Assembly: GCF_017591425.1 (NCBI RefSeq) | Contig: NW_024466413.1 | Coordinates: 2,253,501 to 2,317,500 of the forward strand | Origin: Ochotona curzoniae | Lineage: Eukaryota; Chordata; Mammalia; Lagomorpha; Ochotonidae | Direction of reading: 5' to 3' | Length of the DNA: 64,000 bases | Part shown: piece by piece, positions 34,501-45,854 of the stretch | Numbering within the stretch: position 1 is the stretch's first letter | Layout: every line of letters begins with the position of its first letter | Translations under genes and position numbers: made by a program | The notes under the pieces: model-generated | What the model was told of the DNA's origin: nothing | Databases searched by the model: none | Seen by the model: the letters and a program-made list of their open reading frames with translations, nothing else

Positions 34501-35040
34501 AGTTAATAGCCAAATCATAGAGATAAATTCAGTATAGGAAGAAAAAATGTTAAAGTAAATTATGGCCTATGAACTTGATTTTATTCAGCCACTAAAATGG
34601 TAATTATGAAAGCCATAAAGCAAAATGAAATCCTTCTAATAAGATTTTGGATGACAAAATAAGAATACAAAAATTGCATCTATGTCATAACAGACTTTTC
34701 ACAACAGAAACTTGAACACTCCCCTTAATTAAATTCCAAACAAGGTGTTGGATTCTAGAAAGGCAGAAACATGAAAGGACTGTTCAGCCCCTTCAGGAGA
34801 TCAGTTTTGCTGGGGAGACTGACAGGAAGTGGCACCCGTGGCACCTGCTGTAATAATTATGCAGAAAGTTCAGGTGGAGTAAATCAGAAGCAACAGCTCT
34901 AATAATAAAGGCCATGAAGACAGCTAGAAAAATTCCCCAGAGAAGTAGACATTTGTATGTATTTCTTGACATGAGGATTATCAATCCCATTGATATTACT
35001 TGAATATGAGATTGGAACAATTAAACTCTAAAATACACTG
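31583..35040. other. Anonymous DNA
   Basis: No repeat or gene recognised in about 3.4 kb. Short open frames (up to 79 codons) lack features. AT-rich right half with several TTTTAATT and ATATAT patches. Confidence 0.5.
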
Positions 35041-35357
35041 TGTACTTGAAAGCCTTGGTGACATAGAGACAGACAGAGGTGAAGAGAAAGAGGAGAGCTC
35101 ATCTACTTGCTGATTCATTCCCCACATTGGCAGAATAGCCATGTCTGGGCCAGGTGGAAGCCAGTGTCTGAGAACGTGGTCCTTATCTCCAAATTCAAGC
35201 AGAGGCTGAATCCCTGAGCTCTCTGTCTACTGCCTGGTCAGGTGCACTAACAGCAGCCTGGAGCAGAAATCAGACATCTGGTACTTAGATTGAAGCTTAC
35301 ACACTGGGTGCAAACACAGCAGTCAATGACTTAACTAACTACAGAATTCTGGGCCCC
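35041..35357 (-). mobile_element. Old CSINE
   Basis: Antisense: GACATAGAGACAGACAGAGGTGAAGAG, CTTGCTGATTCATTCCCCACATTGGCAG, then TCTGGGCCAGG and, at the end, the complement of the GGGCCC start (GGGCCCC at 35351-35357). About 30% diverged by eye. Confidence 0.65.
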
Positions 35358-35844
35358 AAGTAAGCCATTAAACCAAAAGAACATTCTGGTAGCAGCAACT
35401 ATTCAGTATATCCAAGTGACCCCACTGTCTGGATAATCCACATCCCTGACCACCACAGTGCTGGGCTCAACGTCTTTCTTGTCCTTGCCCATTGTGTGAA
35501 TACTGAGGTCTGTGTTGATACCTTTTTAAAGGTTTCCAATGTCCCTAAACTGCCACATCTTTCAGGACCACTTTCTGACACTGAAAACTATTTTGCTACC
35601 ATTCTACACATTTTTGCTAGCTCCTGAATTTTTTTTTTCTGTATATGCTTCCAACTTGGCCAACACACACAGAGTCCAGGACATGACAGCTGAATACATC
35701 TTCCTACAGAGAAAAGAGAGAGAAGACAGCGGACAATCTTCCTAAAAAAATTCAATATTCTCAAATATCTATGGCTGCTTTTGTTCCTTCATGCCAGGGT
35801 CAAAGAGTAAGCAATTTGTGCAGCTTGAGATACTCATTCCCCAT

Positions 35845-36022
35845 CTGAGGCATGACTAGGTTGGACACCAGCTGCAGTTCCTACCGTGGCTCCTTCCCGA
35901 TGCACACCCAGATAGGCTGTGACAGCAGATACATGATTGGATCCCTACCATACAGTGGAACATCCAGATTGAAACTTTGATCCACTGCCTTTCTGGCTGC
36001 TGTGAGCTCCAATTACTGAAAA

Positions 36023-36061
<39 letters not shown>

Positions 36062-36091
36062 TCTCTCTGTGCATGTGTGTGTCCTCTGTCA
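35845..36091 (+). mobile_element. Old CSINE with internal (CT)n expansion
   Basis: Weak head, then GTCTCTCTCTC... at the usual pyrimidine-rich position and TGTGTGTCCTCTGTCAAATAAAATACATTT as the 3' end. The pyrimidine region has expanded to a pure (TC)n run at 36026-36057 followed by CCTCTCTCTCTG. Confidence 0.6.
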
Positions 36092-36488
36092 AATAAAATA
36101 CATTTCAGTATATAGTTTTAAATGATGGGGTTGAATAACTGACCTCACGATTCACAAAGTCTGAAGTATCAGACTGTTTTCAAATTGCCCCCAGAATTAA
36201 AGGTTGAGATATTGAAATAGTAGTTTGAGGTTCATGGTTTTGTTGTCATCTATAACAGTTTGATGTGTTTTTATAATATTTTAAGTAAATAAATCCTCCC
36301 AACAATAATGGTGTCAAAGTTCTAAAAATACATCAAGCACCATGTTTCTCTTTCTCAGTGAAGCTGTAGTCCAAAAAATTTGCCCAGAATCTTTGTTGAT
36401 ATGTGTCTTCTGGTACAGGAGCCCACGGTAATATTGCTGATGACATGGAAACCAAGAACTTTAATCCCACTTCTGTTTCCCCAACAGT

Positions 36489-36755
36489 GTACGTAGGAGA
36501 GAAAGAAAGAAAGAGGGAGGGAAGAAGTGAGGGAGAGAGAAAGAGAGACAGAGAGAGCGAGAATCTCATCTATCCACTGGCTCACCTCTGAAATAATCTT
36601 GTCCCTGCTGGGCTTTTGCAAATTTAACGCAGGTTTTCCAAATAGGAGCAGGTGTCCAACTAAATGAGCTTTTTCTGCTGCATTTATGACAAACAAGCTT
36701 TTGGAGCCAGAACTGGTAACCAGTTACTGACATTGTCATTGGTGCTGGACACAAG
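36489..36755 (-). mobile_element. Old CSINE with GA-rich tail
   Basis: GAAAGAAAGAAAGAGGGAGGGAAG and GAGAGACAGAGAGAGCGAGAATCTCATCTATCCACTGGCTCACC are the antisense of the CSINE 3' half. The remaining body is poorly conserved. Confidence 0.55.
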
Positions 36756-37589
36756 TGACTTAACTTGCATCAGAAATGCCAGAAAAGCAGTCCTGAGAAG
36801 AACCTTCCAGATAATTAAATGATATTTTTATAGTATTTGCATTTGCAGACTCAAAAACAGTGTTTGTTAATTTTAATAGACTGCTAGTTCTTTTGCATGA
36901 CTCATGAAATCAAAGCACATCTTCGGCAAGTTCATGATGCTAAAGGGGAAGCCAGTCTCATGAATGAGGAGGTCCAAATTTCAGTCTTTTCTAAAAGTGC
37001 AAATATAAGTCGGATGTTTTGTGGTGAAAACATGAAAGCAGTTTAGGTGGAGCACGTTGATTTGTTAGGAAACATCTTACTGAATTAGCAAATCAATGGA
37101 GAATCAATGTGTTTGTATTGATTGATTCAATACCTGTTACCAATGGATCAAACCCATATTTATTGTAATGTCCCAATACATCTATAAATACTTATTTAAG
37201 TGAATACATCGTCAAATATCTGCCAACAGACAATCTCAATTACACACTGGACCTTACGACATTGCAAGTTGTCTATCGAGTGTCTATTAATGTTTTAAAT
37301 GTTTGACATTTTGGAGCATATAACCATCTTCTGTGGAATTTATTACTTTACTAATCGCATCCTTACATTTGTCAGTGAGGCCATCTGAACCAGCCAGTTT
37401 AATTGTTGGAAAGCTTTCAAATAAAAAGTCAGTGTCTTAAATTGAAAGGGCTCTATCGACGCTGTGTGATTCTTCTCCGTGAGACGTTGTAGCTCCCACT
37501 TTAATCTGTTTCTCCCGCTCACTGTGTGTTACCAGGTTCTGTGCCCAGGGTACCCATGCTCTTTCCATCCACGCTTGTGGTGCGTGCTC
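36756..37589. other. Anonymous AT-rich DNA
   Basis: Nothing recognised. Several TTTAATGTTT/AAATGTTTGACATTTT words but no repeat structure. Confidence 0.5.
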
Positions 37590-38167
37590 TCACCCCTGAT
37601 GCTTCTTTTCTGAGATTGGTAACGTGCGTCTTTTCCTTTTACCTGATCAATTGAACTACAGCTTTATCAAGTGATGGGTCCTTCCCAGGAAACTGATTAA
37701 CTCATAATATTTTGTCCATTTGTGTTCCTTGATGGGGATTTTTTCCCCGTTGGTGGCTTTCTTTGAATTTCACTACTCTTCATTTTAGTTTCTAAATTTA
37801 GAAATTTGGATCTTTTATTTGAGACTTTATTTCTTTCCTAGGATAATCAATGCTTTGAACTTCCTTTAAGCAATGATTTATACACACTCTATTAATTTTT
37901 GTATTGTTTTCATTTTCTTTCAATTTGAAATGTTTTTAATTCACCTTGTAAGCTCCTATCTGTCCCACTGAGTTATTTAGGCGTTTCCTTCAATTGCCAA
38001 ACATCAGGGTGTTTTCTGGCATGTTTTAACTTATTAAAATATAGATATATACTGTATAAATACATCTTAAATAGTATAGCTTGTTTTATGGTCAAGAATG
38101 TATTCTGCCCAGCTGTATGTTATATAAATGCATTTAAGAATGATTTAATGTTGCTATTATTGTGCGA

Positions 38168-38432
38168 TTTTTTTTAAAAAAGAGATTGACACATTGTTCC
38201 AATTGAAGGGCAGAGTGACTCACAGGAGAAGACGGAGAAGGGGTGAACTCACTTCCATCACTGATTCATTGCCAAAATGCCGGCCACAGACTATGCCTTC
38301 CAGGTCTATATCGAAAGCCAGGGACTGCATTTTGATCTCCAAGATGGATAACGGGGCACCATGATTTGTGTCATCATTTGCTGCCTTTGTAGGTGCACTA
38401 TGAGGCTGAGTCCTGAGTTGAACAGCTTTGTC
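38168..38432 (-). mobile_element. Old CSINE nested in ancient L1
   Basis: TTTTTTTTAAAAAAGAGATTGACACATTG tail, AAGGGCAGAGTGACTCACAGGAGAAGACGG and ATTGCCAAAATGCCGGCCACAG are antisense CSINE. It interrupts the L1 at 37590-39300. Confidence 0.6.
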
Positions 38433-38510
38433 TTAAATCAGGTATTAGAAATGGGATGCAGATATCAATTGTATTGATATGAGATGCATGGATATTGCAA
38501 GTGGCATCAT

Positions 38511-38536
38511 ATGTATATATATATATATATATATAT
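38511..38536. repeat. (TA)n microsatellite
   Basis: TA run joined to the T-rich start of the L1 3'UTR fragment at 38537. Confidence 0.9.
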
Positions 38537-38800
38537 TTTTTTCATGATACTGCTCCATAGGCTCAAGGATTTCACTTTTTACCCTTCCTATCATACCCCC
38601 CAACTGATTTCCCCTATATTATTACAATAGTATAGTATAGTCCTTCAACAATAGCCACAATCCCATCATTGTAGGTATAGACAATGGCAGAATGTCAACC
38701 ATCCTATTGTCAAGATATATTTGAGAGTTTCATCAGGAATCTAACTTTTATTCAGGAGATGCAAGCGGTGTCTAACCCAACAACCCAGCAGCATCACCTT
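38537..38800 (-). mobile_element. L1 3'UTR fragment nested in ancient L1
   Basis: TTTTTTTCATGATACTGCTCCATAGGCTC, CCTATATTATTACAATAG, CTATTGTCAAGATATATTTGAGAGTTTCAT closely parallel 20810-21060 (the same 3'UTR family). Little or no ORF2 is attached, so the insertion was strongly 5'-truncated. Confidence 0.65.
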
Positions 38801-39607
38801 CTTTCATTGCTTCAGTTTGCAGGTTTGTTGGGAATTTCAGGTTTTTCCATATTTTGATTTGCCTTGTCTGCTTGGTTTATAGATTTCTGAAATTCTACCT
38901 ACAAGTATGGATTTATCTCCTTTATTCTCAACACTTTGAGTTGTTGCTACATGTATTATTTAGCATTGGTAATAATTGTTTTTTTTCTGAGAACAACATT
39001 TTCTGTTATTAATAGGAACATCTCAATTTCTGTCTTCTAGATTCATGATTCAGTAGTGCTTAGCATTTTCACTCTGCTCATTCTCACTCTGCTTATATTA
39101 TTATAGATGACTCTGCTATAGATGAATAGATGAAGTATATACGTGTCTTGATTTTGTCTTAATGAGCAATAATGAATTAATTTTTAAAGATAGTTCTAAA
39201 TAACACAATTATTGATTATTTGATTAAACTAAGTGTACAAGTTAGTTTGCTGTCATATTTGCTCTGTTTGCTTCTTAAAACTTTCTCTTCCTGATGTTTT
39301 ATATTAATTATTTGTTATGTGAAAAACCATGTTGTCTGCAACTGGTATACCCTCTGTATCTCTAAAAAATATTGATAGGTATGTGTGTATGCAAATGTAG
39401 AAAATATTTTTAGGTTAAAGTGTTTTCTCAGAAATGCTATTAGCTTGTAATGCTTGTGCATTTTGATGAAATAAAGTACAATATTTCAGCATATGCAAGT
39501 AGAAACAAAGTAGCTTTATCGAATAGCGTAGGTTGGTTTTTAGTTATTGTTTTTTAAGAGCTCTATACTATTCTCTGAGCCAGGCAGGTAGCACTTGTAT
39601 TTCCCTA

Positions 39608-39904
39608 TTTTTGTTGTTGTTGTTTTAATTTTTAATGGAAAGGCAGATTTACAGAGAGGGGGAAAAAAAAAGGAAGATCTTCCAGCTATTGGTTCATTGT
39701 TCAAATGGCTGATCAAATGGCCAGGTGTCAAGATCTTCCTCTTGGTCTCCTACAAGGTTGCAGGATCCCAAGGCTTTGGGACATTCCCAGGCCACAGGTC
39801 AGAAGCTAGATGGGAAGTGAATCACCCAGGACATGAACCAACGCCTTATGGGGTCCTGGTGTTTGAAACGGGAGGACTGACCAACTGAATCATGATGCTG
39901 GGCC
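39608..39904 (-). mobile_element. CSINE, intermediate age
   Basis: (TTG)n and TTTTAATTTTTAATGGAAAGGCAG tail at left, GGAAGATCTTCCAGCTATTGGTTCATTG, GGGACATTCCCAGGCCACAGG, CACGCCTTATGGGGTCCTGG-like head and GCTGGGCC at the right end. Confidence 0.85.
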
Positions 39905-39934
39905 TTTTTTTTTATATGTATGCGTGTTTGGAAT

Positions 39935-40390
39935 ATACCAACTCCCCTTTCCCAGTTACCTATTAAGTATATAATGTGTTATTAGGGACTATAGTTATGT
40001 CCTTAGGCTAGGAAAAACTAATTATTTGCTTCTATGCTGAGGTAGCTGTTATTAATTTTCTTTTATAGCCCTTCCTCCTACCCTTCCCAGTGTCTAGACA
40101 TCGTCATTCTGCATTCAGGTCAACTTTTCTTCCACATATGAGCAGGATTGTGCAGTGCTTGCATTTCTGTGTGTGCACTGTTTAGCATCTGGGTCTGACT
40201 GGAGACATGGCGTTGCGTTATTTTTAAGGCTAAGCAACATTACATTACCAGCATTGTATACTAGCACCGTCTTTTCCTCAATCTTTCATCTCTCGATGAA
40301 CACCTAGGTTTGATTTCATCTCATGGCTACTGTGAATAATGCTGCATTGATCATTATAACTCTTTCATGTGTTGATATAATTTCTGTTGA
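39935..40390 (-). mobile_element. Ancient L1 3' end, antisense
   Basis: 3'UTR-like GTTATTAGGGACTATAGTTATGTCC then CACATATGAGCAGGATTGTGC, TTTAAGGCTAAGCAACATTACATTACCAGC, TTTTCCTCAATCTTTCATCTCTCGATGAACACCTAGG and TGGCTACTGTGAATAATGCTGCATTG follow antisense ORF2 end and 3'UTR in order. Confidence 0.7.
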
Positions 40391-40489
40391 AAATAAAACT
40401 CACGAGCAGGGTAGCTGAATTATGTGGCAAATCTGTTTTGCAGTGCTGAGGAGACTCCGTACTGCAGATTAATGTCCACAGGACTAAAT

Positions 40490-40960
40490 GAATTTACTTT
40501 CACCAACAGTGAATAGGAGCTCTATTTTCTATGGAAATACATGCTTACACACACTGTTAGTTGGGAAGTATGCTGCAACCATTATGGCAGATTCCTCAGA
40601 AGTCAACCCAGCCATTCCACTCCTGGGAATTTACTCAAAGATCTTTAACTCAGCATATGAAAGCGTTACTAGTACCCTTAGGTTTACTGCAGCTTAACTG
40701 GAAGCGGCTAAGGTATGGACTCACCTGCAGATTGGGTAAGAAATTGTGAGATATGTATGTGCTAGAATAATACCCAGCCTTCAAAAGGAATGAAACCCAA
40801 TCTTTCACAGATACATGAATGCAATGGGAGATAATTGCATTTAGTGGAATCCTGAGTCCCCCAAAAACAAATATCAGGTTTCCCTGATTTGTACTGATAG
40901 GGTAAAAAACATATACTATGAAACTGACGGGTGAAATTAAAAACAAAGAAAAGAAGAAAG
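40490..40960 (+). mobile_element. Ancient L1 3' end, sense
   Basis: CAACCATTATGGCAGATTCCTCAGAAG, CATTCCACTCCTGGGAATTTACTCAAAG, TTTACTGCAGCTTAACTGGAAGC and AATAATACCCAGCCTTCAAAAGGAATG match sense L1 ORF2 C-terminal region. A-rich stretch AAATTAAAAACAAAGAAAAG near 40936 may mark the end. It lies head to head with the copy at 39935-40390. Confidence 0.7.
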
Positions 40961-41067
40961 AAGAGGGAGAGTGGGAACAAGCAAGGAAGAGAGCAAAGTT
41001 GGAGGTGTGATTACATTTCTAAATTTGCATATGCGAAATATATGAGGCTTTTTCTTTTATATCAATT

Positions 41068-41350
41068 TTTTACGAATTTTTTAAAAGATTTATTTTATTT
41101 TTATTGGAAAGGCGGATATTCAGAGAGGAGAGACAGAGAGGAAGATCATCCCTCCGATGATTCACTCCCCAGGCAGCCGCAACGGCTGGAGCTGAGCCAA
41201 TCCGAAGCCAGGAGCCTCTTCCGGGTCTCCCACGTGGGTGCAGGGTCCCAAAGCTTTGAGCCGTCCTCCACTGCTTTCCTGGGCCACAGGCAGGCAGATC
41301 CCGGGCGTGCAAGGCGGCGACCTTAACCACTGCACCACTGCGCCGGGCCC
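41068..41350 (-). mobile_element. Young CSINE with perfect target duplication
   Basis: TTTTAAAAGATTTATTTTATTTTTATTGGAAAGGCGG tail, CCGGGTCTCCCACGTGGGTGCAGG body, GCGCCGGGCCC end, many CpGs retained. Flanked by a perfect 15-base duplication, TCTTTTATATCAATT at 41053-41067 and 41351-41365. The segment between GGCCACAGGCAG and GATCCCGGGCGTGC lacks the usual tRNA-like part (CTGGATGGGAAG...CCCATATGG), an internal deletion of roughly 40-50 bases that removes the B box. Confidence 0.93.
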
Positions 41351-41395
41351 TCTTTTATATCAATTGTAACAAATGAAAAAGACTTCATTTTTCTA

Positions 41396-41578
41396 AGGTC
41401 CTGGTGCAATAGGCTAAATCACCGCTTGCCATTGCAGCACTCCATAGGAAACTGTCTGCTTGCCTTCTACTCCTGATTCTTCCAGATGCACCAGGGAGAA
41501 GAGGCAGGTGCTCGTCCAAGTGCTCTGGCGCTGACTGTCGGCCTGACCTAAGCCTGGGCAATGGCGGTTTTCTCCCCC
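41396..41578 (+). mobile_element. Old CSINE fragment
   Basis: GGTCCTGGTGCAATAGGCTAAATCACCGCTTGCCATTGCAGC then GAAGAGGCAGGTGCTCGTCCAAG and CTAAGCCTGGGCAATGGCGG follow the older rabbit-type CSINE head and body. 3' end lost. Confidence 0.55.
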
Positions 41579-42458
41579 TTACTGATAATGGTCATTGAAC
41601 TTGCATTTGGTGACATCTCACTAAAGCCTTGATTCTGATAGAGTGATATTAAATTTTTTTAATGAATTTGTTAGTCGTTCACATTTATTACTTTGAGAAA
41701 TCTGTAATGCAAACCTTTGTCCATTTTTAAGAACGTATTTCTTGTCATTTTAACTCCTGCTAGAAAGAATAGAATAAGAGAAAATGTGTAGACTCTTTGT
41801 CATTAATGTGTTAGCTTAACTGCTTATGATATATTCTAAAAAAAGACAAATGGTATATTCAGTTCTCAAATTCATTTTATCTGCTTGTGGTATGTTTCAC
41901 AATATTTTCAATTATTCCTTACACTGTGGGAAGAGTGAAGCTTACATTACCTAAATAGAATTTTCTCTTAAATACAAATATTCGTATATTTCTTCATTAA
42001 AGTATAAGGTAACCAAAGGCAAGGACTTTCTATTAACATTAAAACAGAAAATTCTTGCTTGGCAATAAGAATTTGCAATGCAATGTTTTATTTCATGAAT
42101 AATGAATTAACTAAAAGTTAAACTGTATCTGTTTACTAAAAAATATTACTATGAAAACGCAAGAAAAATGCAGCCTAGACTCTAGCGATTCTGAGCTACA
42201 TATAATATATCTGTGAGTCAATACAACAACTTCCACTGGAGAGGTCTTAAGGAAACTGCTACACTTATTTATCGTTTCATTTCCTCTATTCCAAAAATCC
42301 ATTAAAACCAAAACTGAAATGTAAGTTCATTTTGGTGCAAAATATTTGAGATCCCCACACACACAAGACCTCTTCCAAAATCCAATGTAAAAATACATGT
42401 TATTTTAAAACTATGATTTGGCTCAAAAATAATAAAATTGTCTTTGATTACATTGTCT
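41579..42458. other. Anonymous AT-rich DNA
   Basis: Nothing recognised. Rich in TTTTAA and AAATA words; no ORF with features. Confidence 0.5.
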
Positions 42459-42776
42459 GGGCCCAACACAATGACTCAGTCAGCTAACCTGCCCCTGCAA
42501 ATGCCGCAATCCTATTTGGGTGCTGGTTCATGTGCTGGCTGTTCCACTTCCATCTGGCTCCTTGCTTGTGGCCTGGGAAAGTATTACAGGAAAACTCAAA
42601 GCTTTGGGATCCAGTACCCATACGGGGGACCACAAGAGCTCCTAGCTTTGAATTGGCTCAGCTACAGCTGTTGCAGCTATTTGGGGGAGTGAATCAGCCA
42701 GTGGAAGATCTTTCTCTATCTCTCCTTCTCTCTGTAAATCTGCATTTTCAGTAAAAATAAATACATCTTTAAAAGT
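42459..42776 (+). mobile_element. CSINE, intermediate age
   Basis: GGGCCCAACACAATGACTCAGTCAG head, GGTGCTGGTTCATGTGC at the B-box position, CTTGTGGCCTGGGAAAGTATTACAGG, CAGCCAGTGGAAGATCTTTCTC and AGTAAAAATAAATACATCTTTAAAA tail. Flanks do not form a clear duplication. Confidence 0.85.
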
Positions 42777-43239
42777 GTTTTTTTTCCATAAATGTTTTGA
42801 CATAGCATTGTATGTCAATCTTTGAATGAGTATAAACATTACAGTTCAGTTACCTGATAAAATAAAATATGAACAGTTAACCTGAATATTAGAACAATAT
42901 CAATTATGCATATTTAGCTCTATGCCTTATGTAATGCTTGAAACATAACTGTTGTGTCTTCAACAATGATTCTCTAAAGGATATGACCAAAATGTTGACC
43001 TCTGGAACTATAAAAATGACCTTATTTTGTAAGACTTTTTTTTCAGTAAAATTTCGGTATGGTTTTTGAAATGAGATAAACAGATTTGCAGAAGATCCCA
43101 AATACACTCTTTATTGAAGACGAACTCATGGAAAAAGATGATGCTGAACCAGAATAGTGTTTGGAATTGAGGCATCCACAACTGCTGGTAACTGCGTGTC
43201 AGGCATGCAGTGGCGTCTCCATCGGGCACTGGAGAAGGC

Positions 43240-43375
43240 AGTGAACATAAACCATCTCTGATTCAGGACTCGTAGTCTCATGAGCTGTGAGAATATAGAT
43301 TCCTACTGCTTTCAGCTACTACATTTCTTGCAAATTGGTATATGGCAACTTCAGTAAACTCATAACATAGCTACA
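43240..43375 (+). mobile_element. Probable MLT1-type (ERVL-MaLR) LTR 3' end
   Basis: CTCATGAGCTGTGAGAATATAGATTCCTACTGCTTTCAGCTACTACATTTC...GGTATATGGCAAC resembles the MLT1 LTR ending (GAGCTGTGAGAAATAAA...GCCACYYAGT...GGTATTTTGTTA). Old and partial; the expected polyadenylation signal is changed to GAATATAG. Confidence 0.4.
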
Positions 43376-44784
43376 CCCCCAAACTATCTGTTGGTCAAAA
43401 CTCAATTTAATCAGACATCGTGCCATTTTACTGCTCAATCAGGCAACCATGAATTATGGTGTTTAATTCCCTCCACAAGGATGAAATCTAGGTAGTACTA
43501 GCTACACTTTACATTAAAGTGTTGAACTTTGAGATGTTTCACAACATTTGTCATAATAAAGTTAATGAACATAAGCATCAGAATTCAAATTTAAGCTGCT
43601 AATTATTATGTTATACTGCCATCTGTAATATCTTGGAGTAAAATTTATTGCCTACAATGAAATGAAGAAGCTTGTCTTTAAAAACAAAAATTTGCATTAA
43701 TCTACTTCCATTCTTCAACGGGAGAGGTATAGTGAGGGAACTGAAACAGCAGAGAGCTCAAGGGCATGCCAAGCCGACTGTGCTGGGTTCAACAAGAAGC
43801 TGGTTGCTACTGAAAAACTCAGGCTGCAAGCAGTAGCTGCTTCCACAGACAGATCATACAATAAAACAAATGGACACCAGTGAATGTGCTAATCAAAGAT
43901 TTTCTAGATTAGCTAATGTGATCAGAGCGTAGCACATGCCCATGGAGTGCTATGTTACAACATTTTGCTAAGCTGGTATCAGTGTGTGTGCATGTGTTAC
44001 AGAAATTTCCAGACCAGCACTAAAATAGAATTATTGAGATTTGCATGCCCAGATTGGCTCAGTCCTTTGCAGATTTCTCTCCTGGTGTATGTACTAGAAG
44101 AATATATTAGAATGTTCTTGAAACCCGTTTCAACATAGACATCGGATGCTCCACAAACTCATAAACAATCCTGAATGTAACCACCGACAATGGAAAAAAC
44201 TGTATGAAATTAAATCAGTAATATTTTTGATGATGAAAACACTCCTTTGTATTAATGTCATTCTTTATGACTGTTTTTTAAACTGTTTTTTATTTCTTAG
44301 AAAGTTGATGTTCAACTGTTTTTGGAAATATGTATGTGTAAAGCAATCATAATGCTTTTAAATCTTTAACAGAAAACTAATTAAGAGAAATTCAAATTGA
44401 CTTGACTCATATCATCAATGAAAATGATTCTGTATTCAGCTTTAAACCAAATCCTAAATTATATAGCAGAAGAACAAATTATTAACACCGAACACTAAGC
44501 CTGTTAAAAAAAACACAGCTAACATGAAATGTATGAGAGGACATGAAATGTATGAGAGGACATAAAGCCACATTTTCTGGCAAATTACATTCTACTCTAT
44601 ATTGTGTATCACTGCTTTTACATCCATTCGCCAAATGTGCTGGCCCATGACAGGTCACGTGCAATCAAAATAAAGCACAGACAATATAAACAAAATTTGT
44701 CTTTTCACAAATTATTGATGTATCATTGCAAAGTATCAGAGATAATATTTAAATCACTGTACGTACATTACAAGAACTATTGGA
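43376..44784. other. Anonymous AT-rich DNA
   Basis: No repeat or gene recognised. Perfect tandem duplication of ACATGAAATGTATGAGAGG at about 44522-44560. Confidence 0.5.
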
Positions 44785-44935
44785 CTAACACCAGGGTCAG
44801 GCATGCAAAGCACCCGCCTGCAGTGACAGAAACATATGCGGGCACCCTTTCGAGTCTCAGCTGCTCCACTTCTGATCGAGCCTCCTGTTAATGCGCCTGA
44901 AAATGCAGTAGAATCTGGCCCAAATGGTTGGCCCA
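44785..44935 (+). mobile_element. Old CSINE, 5' half only
   Basis: CAGGGTCAGGCATGCAAAGCACCCGCCTGCAGTGACAG, TTTCGAGTCTCAGCTGCTCCACTTCTGATCGAGCC (B-box-like TTCGAGTCTC) and GTTAATGCGCCTGAAAATGCAGTAGAA. It keeps a rabbit-type CSINE head and ends before the A-rich tail. Confidence 0.65.
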
Positions 44936-45189
44936 CTTCAGACACGTGTGAGACAATGAGGGCTAAGTGAGACATAATTATTACATCCTAGACTTGTTGA
45001 TGTGATGATAAGCTGAATTATGGGTTTCGGTTTCTGCTTATCTATATATGTATTAATACAAATTCCTCTTGTGTGTGCTTGTCAAACTCATTTTATAATT
45101 TCTTGGACTAAAGAGTTTGCAGTGATGAAAATGCATTTGTTTTCCATCCTAGAAAAGATCATGATGTAAAACAAAATATATGCTTAGGA

Positions 45190-45440
45190 ATAATTCACTG
45201 GCCCATATTTTCTTTTTTTTTCTAGATTTATCTTCGTAATTATGTGTTCATCATTTCTAATGAGCTGTCAATTACCTGTGCAAATTGAGCAGAGTCAACA
45301 TTAAAGAATTCCTATATTAGCATCCTATCAGCAGTGCTATGATTTTATGAGATGACTGTAATTAGTGCAAGCTATTAGCAAGGGGCTCATACCTGAAGCT
45401 GCTCTTTATTTTTATCAACTCTACATATCTTCTATCAAGG
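45190..45440. promoter_or_regulatory. Candidate conserved enhancer-like element
   Basis: Repeat-free, with clustered homeodomain and related words: TCGTAATTATG, TCTAATGAGC, TGTCAATTACCTGTGCAAATTG (overlapping ATTA, E-box-like ACCTGTG and GCAAAT), CTGTAATTAGTGCAAG and AGCTATTAGC. Balanced composition and word density look like deeply conserved developmental DNA. No alignment could be made. Confidence 0.35.
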
Positions 45441-45854
45441 GAAGTTTATAAATAGAATTTTAAAGCTTAACTAGAAGAGAGCAAAGTTGCCAGTTTTGTG
45501 TTTAATAGTACATACACTGCTTTCAGAATTAGGCTACTAAGACAGGACATACCCATGATGTCCTAAAAACTGCATGTAAAAAATACATCAAATTTGCCCC
45601 CTTTATAGAAATCTACAAAATGTTGAGAAGTGGTATCTAAAAAAGACAAAAGTTGAGTAGTAACTACCAGAAATCAGGGGGTGTGTGGGGAAAGGAAAAT
45701 GGCAAGAGACAGTTCAAAGTGTACCATGTTACATTCAGGCAGGAGAATCAGGTCACGGTGCTCTTGGCACAGCAGTGTGGATGCAATTACCAGTAATTCA
45801 TGATATACTACAAGACAGATAAAAAGGAGGCTTTTTAATTAAAAAAAAAAAAAA

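Larger units (their letters stand above)
37590..39300 (-). mobile_element. Ancient L1 ORF2 region, split by later insertions
   Basis: 37600-38160 follows antisense L1 ORF2 in order: TTCTGAGATTGGTAACGTGCGTCTTTTCC, TACAGCTTTATCAAG, CTTGTAAGCTCCTATCTGTCCCACTGAGTTATTTAGG and AAGAATGTATTCTGCCCAG. The match resumes at about 38890 with CTACCTACAAGTATGGATTTATCTCCTTTATTCTC and runs to roughly 39300. The L1 order is continuous across the gap, so the material between (a SINE, a TA run and an L1 3'UTR) was inserted later. Divergence indicates a pre-lagomorph insertion. Confidence 0.65.
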
